The translations under genes and the position numbers were made by a program. Shown here one piece after another: positions 44,677 to 52,917 of a stretch of DNA of 64,000 nucleotides; within the stretch, counting starts at the first letter, position 1, and each line of letters begins with the position of its first letter. The DNA comes from Ruania zhangjianzhongii (GTDB lineage Bacteria > Actinomycetota > Actinomycetes > Actinomycetales > Beutenbergiaceae): assembly GCF_008000995.1 (NCBI RefSeq), contig NZ_CP042828.1, forward strand, positions 2,842,882-2,906,881. Reading direction: 5' to 3'. The notes beneath the pieces were generated by a model. It was not told the DNA's origin and did not search any database. It saw nothing but the letters and a program-made list of their open reading frames with translations.

Positions 44677-46204
44677 GGTCAACCTCCTGAGAATGTGGAA
44701 CCAGGGTCGCGGCTTCGAGAATTTCCTGGGAGCTGGCTTCGCCAGCATCGAACTCACCGGTAATGCGCCCTCTTTGCATCGCGAGGATGCGGTCGGCCAT
44801 ACCCATGACCTCGGGGAGGTCAGACGAGATCATGATGATTCCCGTCCCACGGGCAGCGGCTTCGTTGAGGATGCGGTAGATCTCTGCCTTGGCGCCGACG
44901 TCCACTCCCTGGGTCGGTTCGTCCAGGATCAGTACGTCGAGCTCCTGAGCCATGAGGCGAGCGAGCATCACTTTCTGCTGATTTCCGCCGCTCAGGTTGA
45001 CGACCTCAGTCAAGAGGTCGCGTGTCTTGATGCGGAAGTGGCTGCTGTACTCCTCCGCGAGCTCGTACTCGGCCTTCCGGTCCAACCACCCAGCCCTGGA
45101 GAGGCGGCGCAGGCTGCTCACCGAGATGCTCCGGGTGATGTCGAGATTGGGGATCACCGCAGTTGACTTGCGATCCTCGGGCAGGTAGCCGTACCCGAGC
45201 TCAAGGGCCTCACCGGAGTGCGCAACGCTTGTCACCGTGCGGTCCCCGATCCGGAGCTCTTGAAAGCTGCCGCCGGGTGCGTGGCCGATCAGCGCCGTCG
45301 CCAACTCTGTGCGCCCGGCTCCGACGAGGCCGAAGATCCCGAGAACCTCCCCCCGGCGCACCTCGAACGAGACGTCGTCGACGACATTGATGGCGGGAAC
45401 CATCGGGTGCGGTACGGTCGCCCCCTTGACCGCGAGCACGGCGTCCCCGACGCTCGCCTGCCGCTCCGGGAAGAAGGAGTCCATCTCCCGGCCGATCATC
45501 ATCTTGACAATGTGCTTCTCGGACAGCTCGGACGCCAGGTCGGTATCGACCAGCCGGCCGTCGCGCAGCACCGTCACCGAGTCCGAGATACGAAGGACTT
45601 CCTCGAGGCGGTGGGAGATGTACAAGCACGCGATTCCGCGGGCGGCCACCTTCGCAACCTGTTCGAAGAGCAGCTCGCTCTCATGCCCGGACAGGGTGGC
45701 AGTCGGCTCGTCGAGGATCAGTACCTTCACATCCTTGGACAGCGCTGAGGCAATGGCCACCATCTGCTTCTGCGCTGTGCCCAGCTCACCGACCAGCGTG
45801 GTGGGCGAGGCACCGATATTCACCGGTTCCAGGTATTCCTCAGCCAGGCTGAGCATCTTCTTCTCGTCAACGAGGCCGATTCTCTTCGGAACCCGATTGA
45901 GAAACAGATTCTCCGCAATCGAGCGGTCATCGACCATATTCATCTCTTGCGGGATCATCACGATCCCGTTCCGCTCGGCGTCTGCGACACCGGAAAAATT
46001 CTTCTCCCGGCCCTCGAGCTGTATCAGCCCCCGATACTCACCCCGCGGATATACGCCGGCCAGCACTTTCATCAGTGTTGACTTTCCCGCGCCGTTCTCC
46101 CCCACAATCGACCGGACTTCACCCGGTTCGACTGCGATGGAGACGTGGTCGACCGCAAGAACACCCGGGAACTCGACCGAAATATCTTGTGTTTCCAGAA
46201 GCAT
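44666..46204 (-). CDS. CUT2 ABC importer ATPase with two nucleotide-binding domains (XylG-like)
   Basis: A 512-residue double ABC ATPase. Domain one has Walker A GENGAGKSTL and Walker B VLILDEPTATLS; domain two has the degenerate P-loop GLVGAGRTEL usual for CUT2 ATPases, signature LSGGNQQKVM and VLILDEPTQGVDVG. Conserved CUT2 features include NLFLNRVPKRIGLVDEKKML and the YLPEDRK motif. The start at 46204 is preferred because GAGGGCGG lies 8 nt before it; ATG 46222 lacks a site. Energises import of an unknown, probably sugar-like, substrate. Confidence 0.93.
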   Translation of the reverse strand: MLLETQDISVEFPGVLAVDHVSIAVEPGEVRSIVGENGAGKSTLMKVLAGVYPRGEYRGLIQLEGREKNFSGVADAERNGIVMIPQEMNMVDDRSIAENLFLNRVPKRIGLVDEKKMLSLAEEYLEPVNIGASPTTLVGELGTAQKQMVAIASALSKDVKVLILDEPTATLSGHESELLFEQVAKVAARGIACLYISHRLEEVLRISDSVTVLRDGRLVDTDLASELSEKHIVKMMIGREMDSFFPERQASVGDAVLAVKGATVPHPMVPAINVVDDVSFEVRRGEVLGIFGLVGAGRTELATALIGHAPGGSFQELRIGDRTVTSVAHSGEALELGYGYLPEDRKSTAVIPNLDITRSISVSSLRRLSRAGWLDRKAEYELAEEYSSHFRIKTRDLLTEVVNLSGGNQQKVMLARLMAQELDVLILDEPTQGVDVGAKAEIYRILNEAAARGTGIIMISSDLPEVMGMADRILAMQRGRITGEFDAGEASSQEILEAATLVPHSQEVDHVF

Positions 46205-46246
46205 CGATTCATCCGCCCTCATTGTCGGAGATTGAGTATCTGCTGC

Positions 46247-47323
46247 TCAGCCCTGTTCGCCACAGTCCTCGGGCACTTCCGTCGTCGCGAACACCTCTTC
46301 CTCAGTGATCCAGCCTTCGGGTGCGATCTCGTGGATGAAGCGGCACAGATCCTCCCGATAGATCGGCACCACCTGGGCGAGCCCGGTGGGAACCTCAGGT
46401 CCCCCGTTACTGGTCGTGTCGTCCGCTTCCGGCACCTCACCGCGAGCCAACTGGATCGCTGCGTTGATCGCCGTCTCGGCATGATCATCGAGGTCGGTCC
46501 AGATCGACATGGTTTGGACTCCCTCCGCGATCAGCTGGGCGTTGGCAGGTTCCACATCCAGGCCGGAGACGAACACCTCGCCCTCGAGCCCGCGGCCCCG
46601 GACCGCCTGGACCACGCCCATGGCCAGCCCGTCGGTGCCAGCGATGAAGGCCGTCACATCATCGTTGTGCGCCGAGAGAGTGTTCTCGGCCAGGGAAAGG
46701 GCTCCCTCCGTGGACCAGGACGGAATCCACTGGTCAGCCACCACGGTGAGGTTGGTCGCGTCAGCGAGCACGTCGTCGTAGCCGGCCGCGATGCCCTGCG
46801 CCACCATGTTCGCAGCGTCTCCCTTGAGCAGGGCGATGTTCGCGGTGTCGTCGCCAATGTATTCCAGGGCCGCGCGGGCCTGCTCGACGCCGACCGCCCG
46901 GTTATCGCGGGTTACGAAATAGTCGACCTCGAGGTCCTGAGGCAGAAGATCGTAGGCAACGATCGGAATACCCTCGTCCCTGAGCGTCTGCAGGTAGGAG
47001 CCTCCGACGCGGTCATTGACAGGCACGGTAATCAGCGCGTCGACCCCCTGCGACATCAGATTCTCGTACTGGTTTCCCTGCCGGGTGATGTCATCATTGG
47101 CCCACTGGACGATCACCTCGGCCCCCTGCTCGGCGGCGATGCGTTCCATCACGGCGACTTCATGGTGCCAACGGGCCTGCTCGGCGGTCTTCATCGCGAT
47201 ACCGATCAACGGGACATCGTCGTCCGATCCCCCTATCTCTGTGGTGTTCCCTGTTCCACATGCACCCAGAGCCAAAGCACACGAGGCGGCAACAGCGGCC
47301 AGCACGACGTGTTGGCGTTTCAT
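46247..47323 (-). CDS. CUT2 ABC importer substrate-binding lipoprotein (XylF/RbsB-like)
   Basis: A 358-residue type I periplasmic-binding lipoprotein. The signal peptide ends in LALGAC (lipid Cys at about residue 22). Lobe one begins VPLIGIAMKTAEQARWHHEV and contains NLMSQGVDALITVPVNDR; the xylose-binding-like phrase GIPIVAYDLLPQDLEVDYFV is followed by NIALLKGDAANMVAQGIAAG and DVTAFIAGTDGLAMGVVQAV. AGAAGGAGG precedes the ATG at 47323. The ligand may be a sugar or a modified, peptide-like compound given the two hydrolase genes in the operon. Confidence 0.92.
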   Translation of the reverse strand: MKRQHVVLAAVAASCALALGACGTGNTTEIGGSDDDVPLIGIAMKTAEQARWHHEVAVMERIAAEQGAEVIVQWANDDITRQGNQYENLMSQGVDALITVPVNDRVGGSYLQTLRDEGIPIVAYDLLPQDLEVDYFVTRDNRAVGVEQARAALEYIGDDTANIALLKGDAANMVAQGIAAGYDDVLADATNLTVVADQWIPSWSTEGALSLAENTLSAHNDDVTAFIAGTDGLAMGVVQAVRGRGLEGEVFVSGLDVEPANAQLIAEGVQTMSIWTDLDDHAETAINAAIQLARGEVPEADDTTSNGGPEVPTGLAQVVPIYREDLCRFIHEIAPEGWITEEEVFATTEVPEDCGEQG

Positions 47324-47352
47324 GGCACCCTCCTTCTCCTGTTCGGCAACCT

Positions 47353-48705
47353 CTACTGCGCGACCAACACACGATCCGGAGCGAGGAAGGCCGGAGCAAA
47401 GTATCCCGGGGTATTGGAAAGGGGCAGCACCGAGTCATCGATGGCGATGCCGAGCTCCTGCTTCATGAACGTGCGGCGCGCCTCGATCCGGGACCAGACC
47501 GCCGGATAGGTGGTGGCCAGCTCAGCACGCAGTCCAGCGTCGGCAAGAGCGACCCCGTCCTCACAGTTCAGCTGCATTCCATCGGGGAGCCCAGCGGGGA
47601 TGACGTCGCACTGTAGTGCCATCCCCGAGGCTAGGGATGTGTCGTTACCGGGTTGCACGTTCGTGCTGACCCACTCCTCGGTAGCGGTGAGATGTCCCGG
47701 GTTGAGCGCAGGATGCATCCCACCGACAGCCAACCGCTCGGACACCGCCTCATGCAGGTCACCACCGGAGATCCCGGGCCGAACGGTCTCGTACCACGTG
47801 ACCAGGGCCTCGAAGTAGGGCGCGGCCCACCGGTTCACGAAGTCGTCGTCGGCTTCGGCCACGACGCCGGCCCGGCAGGAGAGGCCTCCCCAGTACCCCA
47901 CGGCGGCAAAGATCGGATCATCGTGCTGAACGATGCGCGCTCCCGGGCTGCGCAAAGCTGCGCCCCCGCCGCGTCCGGTCGCGAACATCGGATGGCAGGT
48001 CATCGGTTCCCCCGCGTACCCCATCGCGGACATCGTCTGCAGCTCGGTCAGCCCGGGCCGCACTGCGCGAACGATGCGCGCTACCGCATCCGAGGCACGG
48101 GATGCTCCCCATTCGAGCAGGGCGATGTTCTCAGCCTCGTTGTCGGCCCTCATCCCGCCGACTGGGTCGATCAGCAGGCGCGTGTGCTCCACCAACTCGG
48201 CCTGGCCTGCCACTGCGGTCAGGGCGCTCAGGACGTAGGCCGGTACGAAGTGGTTCTGCCCCGGCACTTCCTCGAACACTTCCGGGTACTTCCATCCCAC
48301 CACCGAGATCGAGCGCGCTGAGGACAGGCCAGCATCCCGGAACACCGCATCCAGCGTCCTGGACTGCTGCCGCTTCTGCCCCATCAGTGAGAACGTCTGG
48401 CACAGCACCACCTCATGGTCACCGCGGACCACGTGGGAGTACATCTCGCCCTCGTTTCCGACCACCAGGGCGCTTCGACCGTCAGGACCGAGGAGGAGGA
48501 CCGCTTCCTCAAACCGGGGATCGAAATTGCTGAGGTAGTGAATGTTCCCGAAGTGCTCGCGATCGCCCCAGACCAGCACCCAGTCGGAACCTGCTGCGGC
48601 GTAGAGCTGGCGACAACGGTTCTGGAACACTTCGTCGGAGAGCGCGACTCTCTCCACCGCGGTCTCGACGGTCAGCGGACGCAATTCCCGCAGAGCAACA
48701 GCCAT
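47353..48705 (-). CDS. M24 (pita-bread fold) peptidase-like protein, metal site degraded
   Basis: A 450-residue protein with a creatinase-like N-terminal domain (YAAAGSDWVLVWGDREHFGN) and a C-terminal M24 fold. Family blocks are recognisable (MTCHPMFATG, AVGYWGGLSCRAGVV, NPGHLTATEEWVS, LASGMALQCDVIP, NCEDGVALAD). In active creatinases and aminopeptidase P the second block carries two metal Asp residues; here they read Ala and Gly (GYWGG at 270-274), and the first Glu ligand is replaced. It may be a metal-independent hydrolase, like creatinase, or a non-catalytic binder. First gene of the operon, downstream of the LacI-type operator. Confidence 0.85.
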   Translation of the reverse strand: MAVALRELRPLTVETAVERVALSDEVFQNRCRQLYAAAGSDWVLVWGDREHFGNIHYLSNFDPRFEEAVLLLGPDGRSALVVGNEGEMYSHVVRGDHEVVLCQTFSLMGQKRQQSRTLDAVFRDAGLSSARSISVVGWKYPEVFEEVPGQNHFVPAYVLSALTAVAGQAELVEHTRLLIDPVGGMRADNEAENIALLEWGASRASDAVARIVRAVRPGLTELQTMSAMGYAGEPMTCHPMFATGRGGGAALRSPGARIVQHDDPIFAAVGYWGGLSCRAGVVAEADDDFVNRWAAPYFEALVTWYETVRPGISGGDLHEAVSERLAVGGMHPALNPGHLTATEEWVSTNVQPGNDTSLASGMALQCDVIPAGLPDGMQLNCEDGVALADAGLRAELATTYPAVWSRIEARRTFMKQELGIAIDDSVLPLSNTPGYFAPAFLAPDRVLVAQ

Positions 48706-48729
48706 TCGGCTTCCCTTCGTCCAAGCGGA

Positions 48730-48778
48730 CGCATCCTCACTTGATGCGCTTCCGCGTGCCGGTCGTCGTGAGTCTCAC
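48730..48778 (-). promoter_or_regulatory. leader of the M24-CUT2-M81 operon with two small inverted repeats
   Basis: CGCATC/GATGCG (48730-48748) and the 13-bp palindrome CGTGAGTCTCACG (48767-48779) lie between the main operator and the M24 start. They could be an mRNA hairpin and a second regulator site; neither is proven. Confidence 0.3.
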
Positions 48779-48791
48779 GCCGCGCCGGGCG

Positions 48792-48823
48792 AACTGTTAG
48801 CGGTAACGGTACCGGTAACAGTT
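48792..48823. promoter_or_regulatory. 32-bp LacI-type double operator
   Basis: The 32 bases are palindromic except at two base-pair positions. They contain two staggered 14-mers, TGTTAGCGGTAACG (48795-48808) and CGGTACCGGTAACA (48807-48820), each matching TGTTACCGGTAACA, the gluconate-regulator (GntR of E. coli, LacI family) type operator, at 12 of 14 positions, with centres 12 bp apart. It sits 87 bp before the M24 start and 128 bp from the LacI gene's stop, so the LacI product is the likely binder. Confidence 0.7.
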
Positions 48824-48950
48824 CATTCGGGCAAGGGTGCTGCTCTGCGCGAGCGCCGCCACCGGCGGGGGCGAGCCAGCTCGGCTGACTGGCACTAACC
48901 GCGGCCCACTGGGCTACCGGCGTCGACACCTCACCAGACTCGGGACGGCC

Positions 48951-49964
48951 TCATCCTTCGCCTGCCGGCACCGGGCCGGTGGTTCCCCGGACCACCAGCT
49001 CGCCCCTCATCGAGACCACTCGTGACCTCACCCCCAGCTGGCGGAACAGCCGTTGGATGATGTTGCGGCCGAACGCACGGTTGTCCACCGACACAGTCGT
49101 CAACGGGGGGAGGTAGTAGGCGCCGTCCGGTAGGTCATCGAATCCGAGCACGCTCACCTCCTGCGGGACCCGCAACCCCGCGCCGGCCAGCCAGTTGAGG
49201 GCGCCCAACGCCATGTGGTCGTTGGCACAGACGATCGCTGTAGCTCCGAGCCGCGGATCGAACGCAGCGGCCATGGCCTGATAACCACCCTCGGCAGACC
49301 AATCGCCTTCGGCTTCGGCAACCACCTCTCCCCCGTGCTCTTGGGCGACGGCGTGCAGTGCCTTCCGCCGAGCGCGGGATGCTGGCCAGTCCAACGGGCC
49401 CGCGATGTGGAAGAACCGGCGGTGTCCGAGATCCACCAGGTGCTCCACACCGATGGCGAAGTCCGGTTCGGGATGCCGCCCCGGGTTCTTGCGCGCCGAG
49501 CGTTCCACGATCACGGGGCAGGACACCTGGCTGGCATCGATCACCTGGAGCATGGAGTCCGACGCGGCCAGGACGACAGCACCGGCCAACGAGCTTTCCG
49601 CCATGATCTCCACCGCCTGCGAGACACTGGCAGGATCTTCCGGGTCCACACTGACCAAGTCCAGGACATACCCGGCTTTTCGTGCCTCTGCGGCAGCACC
49701 GTCCATGATCGCCAGGAGCGCCCACTGGGCCTGCGCGTGGACGAACGCGCCGATCCGGTACGAGCGATTCGTCGCCAACGCCTTGGCCAACTGGTTCGGC
49801 CGGTAATTGAGCGCAACGAGTGCAGCCTCGACCTGGGTCCGCGTGTGCTCCCGCACCCCTTCCCCCCGGAGGAATCTCGCGACAGTCTGGTGGGAGACTC
49901 CCGCCATCCGCGCGACGTCATAGATGGTGGCGGGTCGACGCTTGTCGCGGGGCGAGGCGGACAC
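48951..49964 (-). CDS. LacI-family transcriptional regulator
   Basis: A 337-residue LacI regulator. The HTH with hinge is TIYDVARMAGVSHQTVARFL followed by YRPNQLAKALATNRSYRIG; the effector domain has FFHIAGPLDWPASRARRKA, AIVCANDHMALGALNWLAGA and VSVLGFDDLPDGAYYLPPL. The GTG start at 49964 fits. It lies just upstream of the M24-CUT2-M81 operon, on the same strand, separated by a 245-bp region containing the palindromic operator. Its ligand is probably the operon's substrate or a product. Confidence 0.93.
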   Translation of the reverse strand: MSASPRDKRRPATIYDVARMAGVSHQTVARFLRGEGVREHTRTQVEAALVALNYRPNQLAKALATNRSYRIGAFVHAQAQWALLAIMDGAAAEARKAGYVLDLVSVDPEDPASVSQAVEIMAESSLAGAVVLAASDSMLQVIDASQVSCPVIVERSARKNPGRHPEPDFAIGVEHLVDLGHRRFFHIAGPLDWPASRARRKALHAVAQEHGGEVVAEAEGDWSAEGGYQAMAAAFDPRLGATAIVCANDHMALGALNWLAGAGLRVPQEVSVLGFDDLPDGAYYLPPLTTVSVDNRAFGRNIIQRLFRQLGVRSRVVSMRGELVVRGTTGPVPAGEG

Positions 49965-50099
49965 GGCGCTCAGTATATGTCCAGGAAATCGCCCGGGGGG
50001 CGAGTGTGAGGGGAGGCTCGCGGGAGAGTGCGGCCTGCCAGCGCCGCCGGGTCAGCGAACCTGACACCGCCGCAGCGCAGCGGCAGAACCCGCATCCGC

Positions 50100-51644
50100 T
50101 CAGCTCCCGAGTACCAGCCGCAGCACCGCGTCGGCGTTCGCCCGACCCACCCCGTGGGCGAGCACCAGCCGGTCCGCCGCCGGTGCGCCGTCCGCTGTTC
50201 CGCCGTGGATCACGACGGCGTCCGGTCGCCGGGCCAGCAACAGGCTCAGGTCCTGCTGCTCCCGCACATCCGCGAGCGGCTCGCGAGTGAGCGCGAGCAC
50301 CGGTCCCTCGCCCAAGCCGGTCAGCACCTCCGCCAACGGTGGCGCATCGACCGCACCGGCGAGCACCACCTGAGCATCGGGCGCCCGGTCCGCCAGTGCG
50401 TTCGCGAACCCGGGGGCCACCCTGCCGGTGGCCTGGTTGTACCGGCGCCGTAGGTCCACCAGCACGGGCGGGCCGCCGCCGGCGAGCCGCACGTCCCCCC
50501 GCGCCACCCGGACGGCGGCGCGCGCGGCCTGCAGACCGACTTCGGCCACCGCGGCCTCTGCCTCCGCCGGACCGAGCTCAGGCGCCGCGGCCCGATAGCC
50601 GGCGATCCGCTGCTGCAGCGTGCGGACCCGGGCGATGCTTCGCTCGAGCGCCTCAGCCGCCAGCTCGCCGCGGGCTAGCCCGCCCACGATCGCCTCGGCG
50701 GCCGCCTCGAAGATTGCCACATCGTCCCGCCCGCCGGTGGTGCCCAGGCAGAGCAGATCGGCCCCGGCTTGCAGCGCCCGCACGCAGGCCGCGCCGATCC
50801 CGTCAGCATCGGCCAAGCTCACCGCCTGCATATCCAGTGCATCGGTGACGATCACCCGGTCCTCCCCGCCAGGCAGGCGGCGGGCCAGCGCGGTGACCGC
50901 CGGTTCCAGGCTCGCTGGCTTCGGTCCGAGGGCGGGGATGTGCAAGTGCCCGGTCATCACCGCATCCAGTCCCGCCGCGGCCGCTGCTTCGAACGGTGGC
51001 AGGTCACGATCAGCGAGCACCTGCTCGCTGATGTCCAGCCGCGGCAGCTCCAGGTGGGAGTCGGTGGTGGTGGCGCCGTGGCCCGGGAAGTGCTTGGCGC
51101 AGCCGGCCACTCCCCCGGCATGCAGTCCGGCCAGGAACGCCACACCGTGCCGGGAGACCTGGTCAGCATCGGAGCCGTACGAGCGCACTCCGATCACCGG
51201 GTTGGTCGGCTCGCTCGCCACGTCCAGCACCGGCGCGAGGTCCAGGTCGATGCCGGCGGCCCAGACCAGGGCACCGAGCGCCGCGCCGGCGCGCTCGGTC
51301 AGGTCCAGATCGTCGGCCGCTCCGAGTGCTCCGGCGCCGGGCAGCGCCGAGCCCGAGGCGGCCTGCAGCCGGGACACGTCCCCGCCCTCCTCGTCCACGG
51401 TGATCAACACCGGGCCCGCGGCGTGCACGGCATCAGTGAGCGCCCGGGTGGTGGCGATGTCGGGGGCGTTCTGCGCCACCAGCATCACGCTGCCCAGGCC
51501 TTCAGCGGCAGCGTCGAGCAGCCAGTCCGGTGCGGTGGCGCCGTTGAAGCCCGGCATCAGCACCCCGAGGGCCAACTGCCGGGGCGAGCGGGGTGATCCA
51601 GCGGACGACGGCGGCGTGGTGGTTCTGTGCATAGCACCCATCAT
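50100..51644 (-). CDS. GH3 family beta-N-acetylhexosaminidase (NagZ-like)
   Basis: A 514-residue GH3 glycosidase. The substrate-binding motif KHFPGHGATTTDSHLELP is complete, and the nucleophile Asp lies in RVIVTDALDMQAV. An early TIM-barrel block LITVDEEGGDVSRLQAASG is also NagZ-like. The C-terminal extension of about 170 residues (after LARGELAAEALERSIARVR) resembles the second GH3 domain of Gram-positive NagZ proteins. No signal peptide, so it is probably cytoplasmic. It is divergent from NamZ and likely removes GlcNAc from imported or secreted muropeptides. Confidence 0.88.
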   Translation of the reverse strand: MMGAMHRTTTPPSSAGSPRSPRQLALGVLMPGFNGATAPDWLLDAAAEGLGSVMLVAQNAPDIATTRALTDAVHAAGPVLITVDEEGGDVSRLQAASGSALPGAGALGAADDLDLTERAGAALGALVWAAGIDLDLAPVLDVASEPTNPVIGVRSYGSDADQVSRHGVAFLAGLHAGGVAGCAKHFPGHGATTTDSHLELPRLDISEQVLADRDLPPFEAAAAAGLDAVMTGHLHIPALGPKPASLEPAVTALARRLPGGEDRVIVTDALDMQAVSLADADGIGAACVRALQAGADLLCLGTTGGRDDVAIFEAAAEAIVGGLARGELAAEALERSIARVRTLQQRIAGYRAAAPELGPAEAEAAVAEVGLQAARAAVRVARGDVRLAGGGPPVLVDLRRRYNQATGRVAPGFANALADRAPDAQVVLAGAVDAPPLAEVLTGLGEGPVLALTREPLADVREQQDLSLLLARRPDAVVIHGGTADGAPAADRLVLAHGVGRANADAVLRLVLGS

Positions 51645-51662
51645 GCTAGGTTCGGTAACTCA

Positions 51663-51699
51663 TTGACCAGCCGGGGACGCATTCCGTAATCTGCTTACG
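51663..51699 (+). promoter_or_regulatory. probable promoter and operator of the muropeptide salvage operon
   Basis: TTGACC (51663-51668) and TAATCT (51687-51692) form a sigma-70-like pair at 18-bp spacing, 41 bp upstream of namZ. A perfect inverted repeat CGTAA-N5-TTACG (51685-51699) overlaps the -10 and could be the target of the MurR/RpiR regulator encoded at the other end of the cluster. Confidence 0.45.
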
Positions 51700-51732
51700 T
51701 CCCAAGGGGGAAGACACTGTGGGGAGAAGTCA

Positions 51733-52917
51733 GTGACGCACCCGTCGCCACGGACCGGACTGAGCCGCGTGCTGGAGAACCCGAGCCTGATCGGAACCGG
51801 CCCGATCGCGCTGTGCGGCAACTACACCGCGGTCACCGAGGACCTGCGTCGCGGTGTGGACGCCCTCGTCGACGCCGGACTCCCGGTGCGCTGTCTGCTC
51901 ACCCCGGAGCACGGCTACTGGGGCGCGGTCCAGGCCGGGGAGAGCGAGGGGGATGGCCGGGACGAGCCGACCGGACTGCCGGTGCTGGACACCTACCAGG
52001 TCAGCAGCCCGGAGCTGGACGCGATGCTCCAGCGCACCGGTACCGAGCAGATCGTTCTCGACCTGCAGGACATTGGCACCCGGTTCTACACCTACACCTG
52101 GACGCTGTTCGACCTGCTCTGCTCCGCCGCCCGCACCGGCCACCGGGTGGTGGTCCTGGACCGGCCGAACCCGCTCGAAGGCCGGGTGGCCGGGCCCGGG
52201 CTCGCGCCGAGCTGCGCGAGCTTCGTCGGCCGGGTCTCCATCCCGCTCCAGCACGGCCTGACCATCGGGGAGCTTGCCCGCTGGTTCAACGCCGTGCACG
52301 TACCCGAACACACCGGCACCTCGGCCGACCTGGACGTCATCACCACCGGGGGCCACCGGGACGCACGCGGGGATCAGCCGTGGGTGCTGCCCTCACCCAA
52401 CATGCCCGCCCCGGATACTGCCGTGCTCTACCCGGCGACCGGACTGCTGGAGGGCACCACGCTGTCCGAGGGCCGGGGCACCACCAAACCGTTCGAGCTG
52501 TTCGGTGCCGGCTGGACCGACGCCCGGCTCGCCGCCGCCCTGGCCGAGCAGGAGCTGCCTGGCGTGCTGGTGCGCGAGGCGGTCTTCGCGCCGATGTTCT
52601 CCACGTGCGCCGGCCAGCGAGTGCATGGCGCGCAGCTGCACCTGATCGACCGCGAGACGTTCGACCCGGTCCGCACCGGCCACACTCTGCTGGCCACCAT
52701 CGCCGATCTCTACCCCGACCAGCAGCTCTGGCGGGAGGCCAACGCCGGGCGGCCGCCGTTCCTCGATCTGCTCTGGGGCAGCCCGGCGCTGCGCGAGGGC
52801 ATCGACGCCGGCCACTCGCTGGCCCAGATCCTCGCCGTCAGCCCGGCCACGCCCACGCCCCCTGCCGACGCTCTGCTCTACTCCCCCGACACCCGAGACC
52901 CGGAGGCACCTGCGTGA
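51733..52917 (+). CDS. namZ: exo-beta-N-acetylmuramidase NamZ (DUF1343, GH171)
   Basis: A 394-residue protein of the DUF1343/NamZ family. NamZ from Bacillus subtilis releases MurNAc from the non-reducing ends of peptidoglycan fragments. Diagnostic blocks are LLTPEHGYWGAVQAGE, IVLDLQDIGTRFYTYTWTLF, VVLDRPNPLEGRVAGPG, SPNMPAPDTAVLYPATGLLEG and LSEGRGTTKPFELFGAGW. Family members are usually secreted, but no signal peptide is visible here, so cytoplasmic action on imported fragments is possible. The GTG at 51733 is a weak but sensible start. First gene of the rightward operon; its stop overlaps the PIG-L start. Confidence 0.9.
   Translation: MTHPSPRTGLSRVLENPSLIGTGPIALCGNYTAVTEDLRRGVDALVDAGLPVRCLLTPEHGYWGAVQAGESEGDGRDEPTGLPVLDTYQVSSPELDAMLQRTGTEQIVLDLQDIGTRFYTYTWTLFDLLCSAARTGHRVVVLDRPNPLEGRVAGPGLAPSCASFVGRVSIPLQHGLTIGELARWFNAVHVPEHTGTSADLDVITTGGHRDARGDQPWVLPSPNMPAPDTAVLYPATGLLEGTTLSEGRGTTKPFELFGAGWTDARLAAALAEQELPGVLVREAVFAPMFSTCAGQRVHGAQLHLIDRETFDPVRTGHTLLATIADLYPDQQLWREANAGRPPFLDLLWGSPALREGIDAGHSLAQILAVSPATPTPPADALLYSPDTRDPEAPA

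Noticed and set aside
51813-52913. Long open frame upstream of, and in frame with, the PIG-L gene
   Set aside because: It is a shadow of namZ, full of Arg, Pro and Ala; the GTGA overlap at 52914 marks the real start.
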